Assembly: GCA_030536575.1 (NCBI GenBank)
Contig: JAUNPS010000002.1
Location: 163,923 to 227,922 of the forward strand
DNA length: 64,000 nucleotides
Reading direction: 5' to 3'
DNA from: Eubacteriales bacterium
Lineage (GTDB): Bacteria; Bacillota; Clostridia; Lachnospirales; Lachnospiraceae
Positions 63,986-64,000 of this stretch are shown piece after piece (position 1 is the first letter of the stretch; the number at the start of each line of letters is the position of its first letter). The notes under the pieces are model-generated. The model saw nothing but the letters and a program-made list of their open reading frames with translations, made no database searches and was not told the origin of the DNA. The position numbers and the translations under genes were made by a program.

Positions 63986-64000
63986 CTATAAGGGCTCGTT

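Noticed and set aside
1-64000. tRNA, rRNA or CRISPR array
   Set aside because: None recognised by eye; a covariance-model scan was not possible, so a short RNA gene could be missed.

Overview
The window looks like chromosome from an anaerobic gut Bacillota of the Lachnospiraceae type. Signs are the medium GC content, strong AGGAGG ribosome sites before most genes, YesM/YesN-type regulation of LplB/YtcP-type sugar transporters, many intracellular glycoside hydrolases, and a Tn4451/Tn1549-flavoured mobile region (TnpV, KTR protein, sigma-like ORFs, large serine recombinase remnant). No rRNA, tRNA or CRISPR array was seen.

1-16.3 kb: a leftward block of secreted or lipid-anchored proteins with a DUF2442 protein, then a MalT/LuxR-type ATPase regulator. 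A short gene graveyard (CAP, URO-D and cupin fragments) follows, then a cupin gene, an Rrf2 regulator, a GNAT enzyme, decayed genes (a nuclease-like ORF and a LacI regulator), an intact CAP-domain protein, rarA, a hydrolase fused to free-methionine-sulfoxide reductase, and a metal P-type ATPase divergent from a TetR regulator.

16.3-28 kb: low-GC accessory DNA. An outer element (TnpV, TetR plus flavin reductase, broken KTR gene, HEAT-like protein, two sigma-like proteins, recombinase tail) appears to be interrupted by an inner element. The inner element carries a tyrosine integrase, a possible oriT, a MobA/MobL relaxase broken by a stop codon, a MATE pump fused to a cytidylate-kinase-like domain with its MerR regulator, and a DUF6061 gene. 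A 25-bp imperfect direct repeat at 19085 and 26152 may mark its ends. Just beyond are a possible small RNA and a two-gene DUF3800 operon.

29.5-56.6 kb: carbohydrate use. GH3 beta-glucosidase, YicI-type GH31 alpha-xylosidase, a YesM/YesN two-component system, GH42 beta-galactosidase, a lipoprotein binding protein, two permeases and YesL make a set that would fit xyloglucan-type oligosaccharides. A second locus has GH36 alpha-galactosidase with its own binding protein, two permeases and a divergent AraC regulator. A third has GH3 and GH43 enzymes. Neither transporter has its ATPase here, as expected where a shared MsmX-like ATPase is used.

56.6-64 kb: a TetR regulator, a DUF4143 ATPase, a broken sirtuin fragment, DUF3786 and Rrf2 genes sharing an operator region, an HxlR regulator and a flavin/PLP-oxidase-fold protein sharing an operator motif, and an HxlR-macrodomain-SirTM (protein ADP-ribosylation) module.

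The most striking non-genic signal is a family of short structured elements with GTTACTGTTCA ends. Three full 142-bp copies (7823, 38187, 58703) and one unrelated 292-bp element (34419), which is nested in a fourth copy, are each flanked by 8-bp target duplications. They look like non-autonomous transposons (MITEs).
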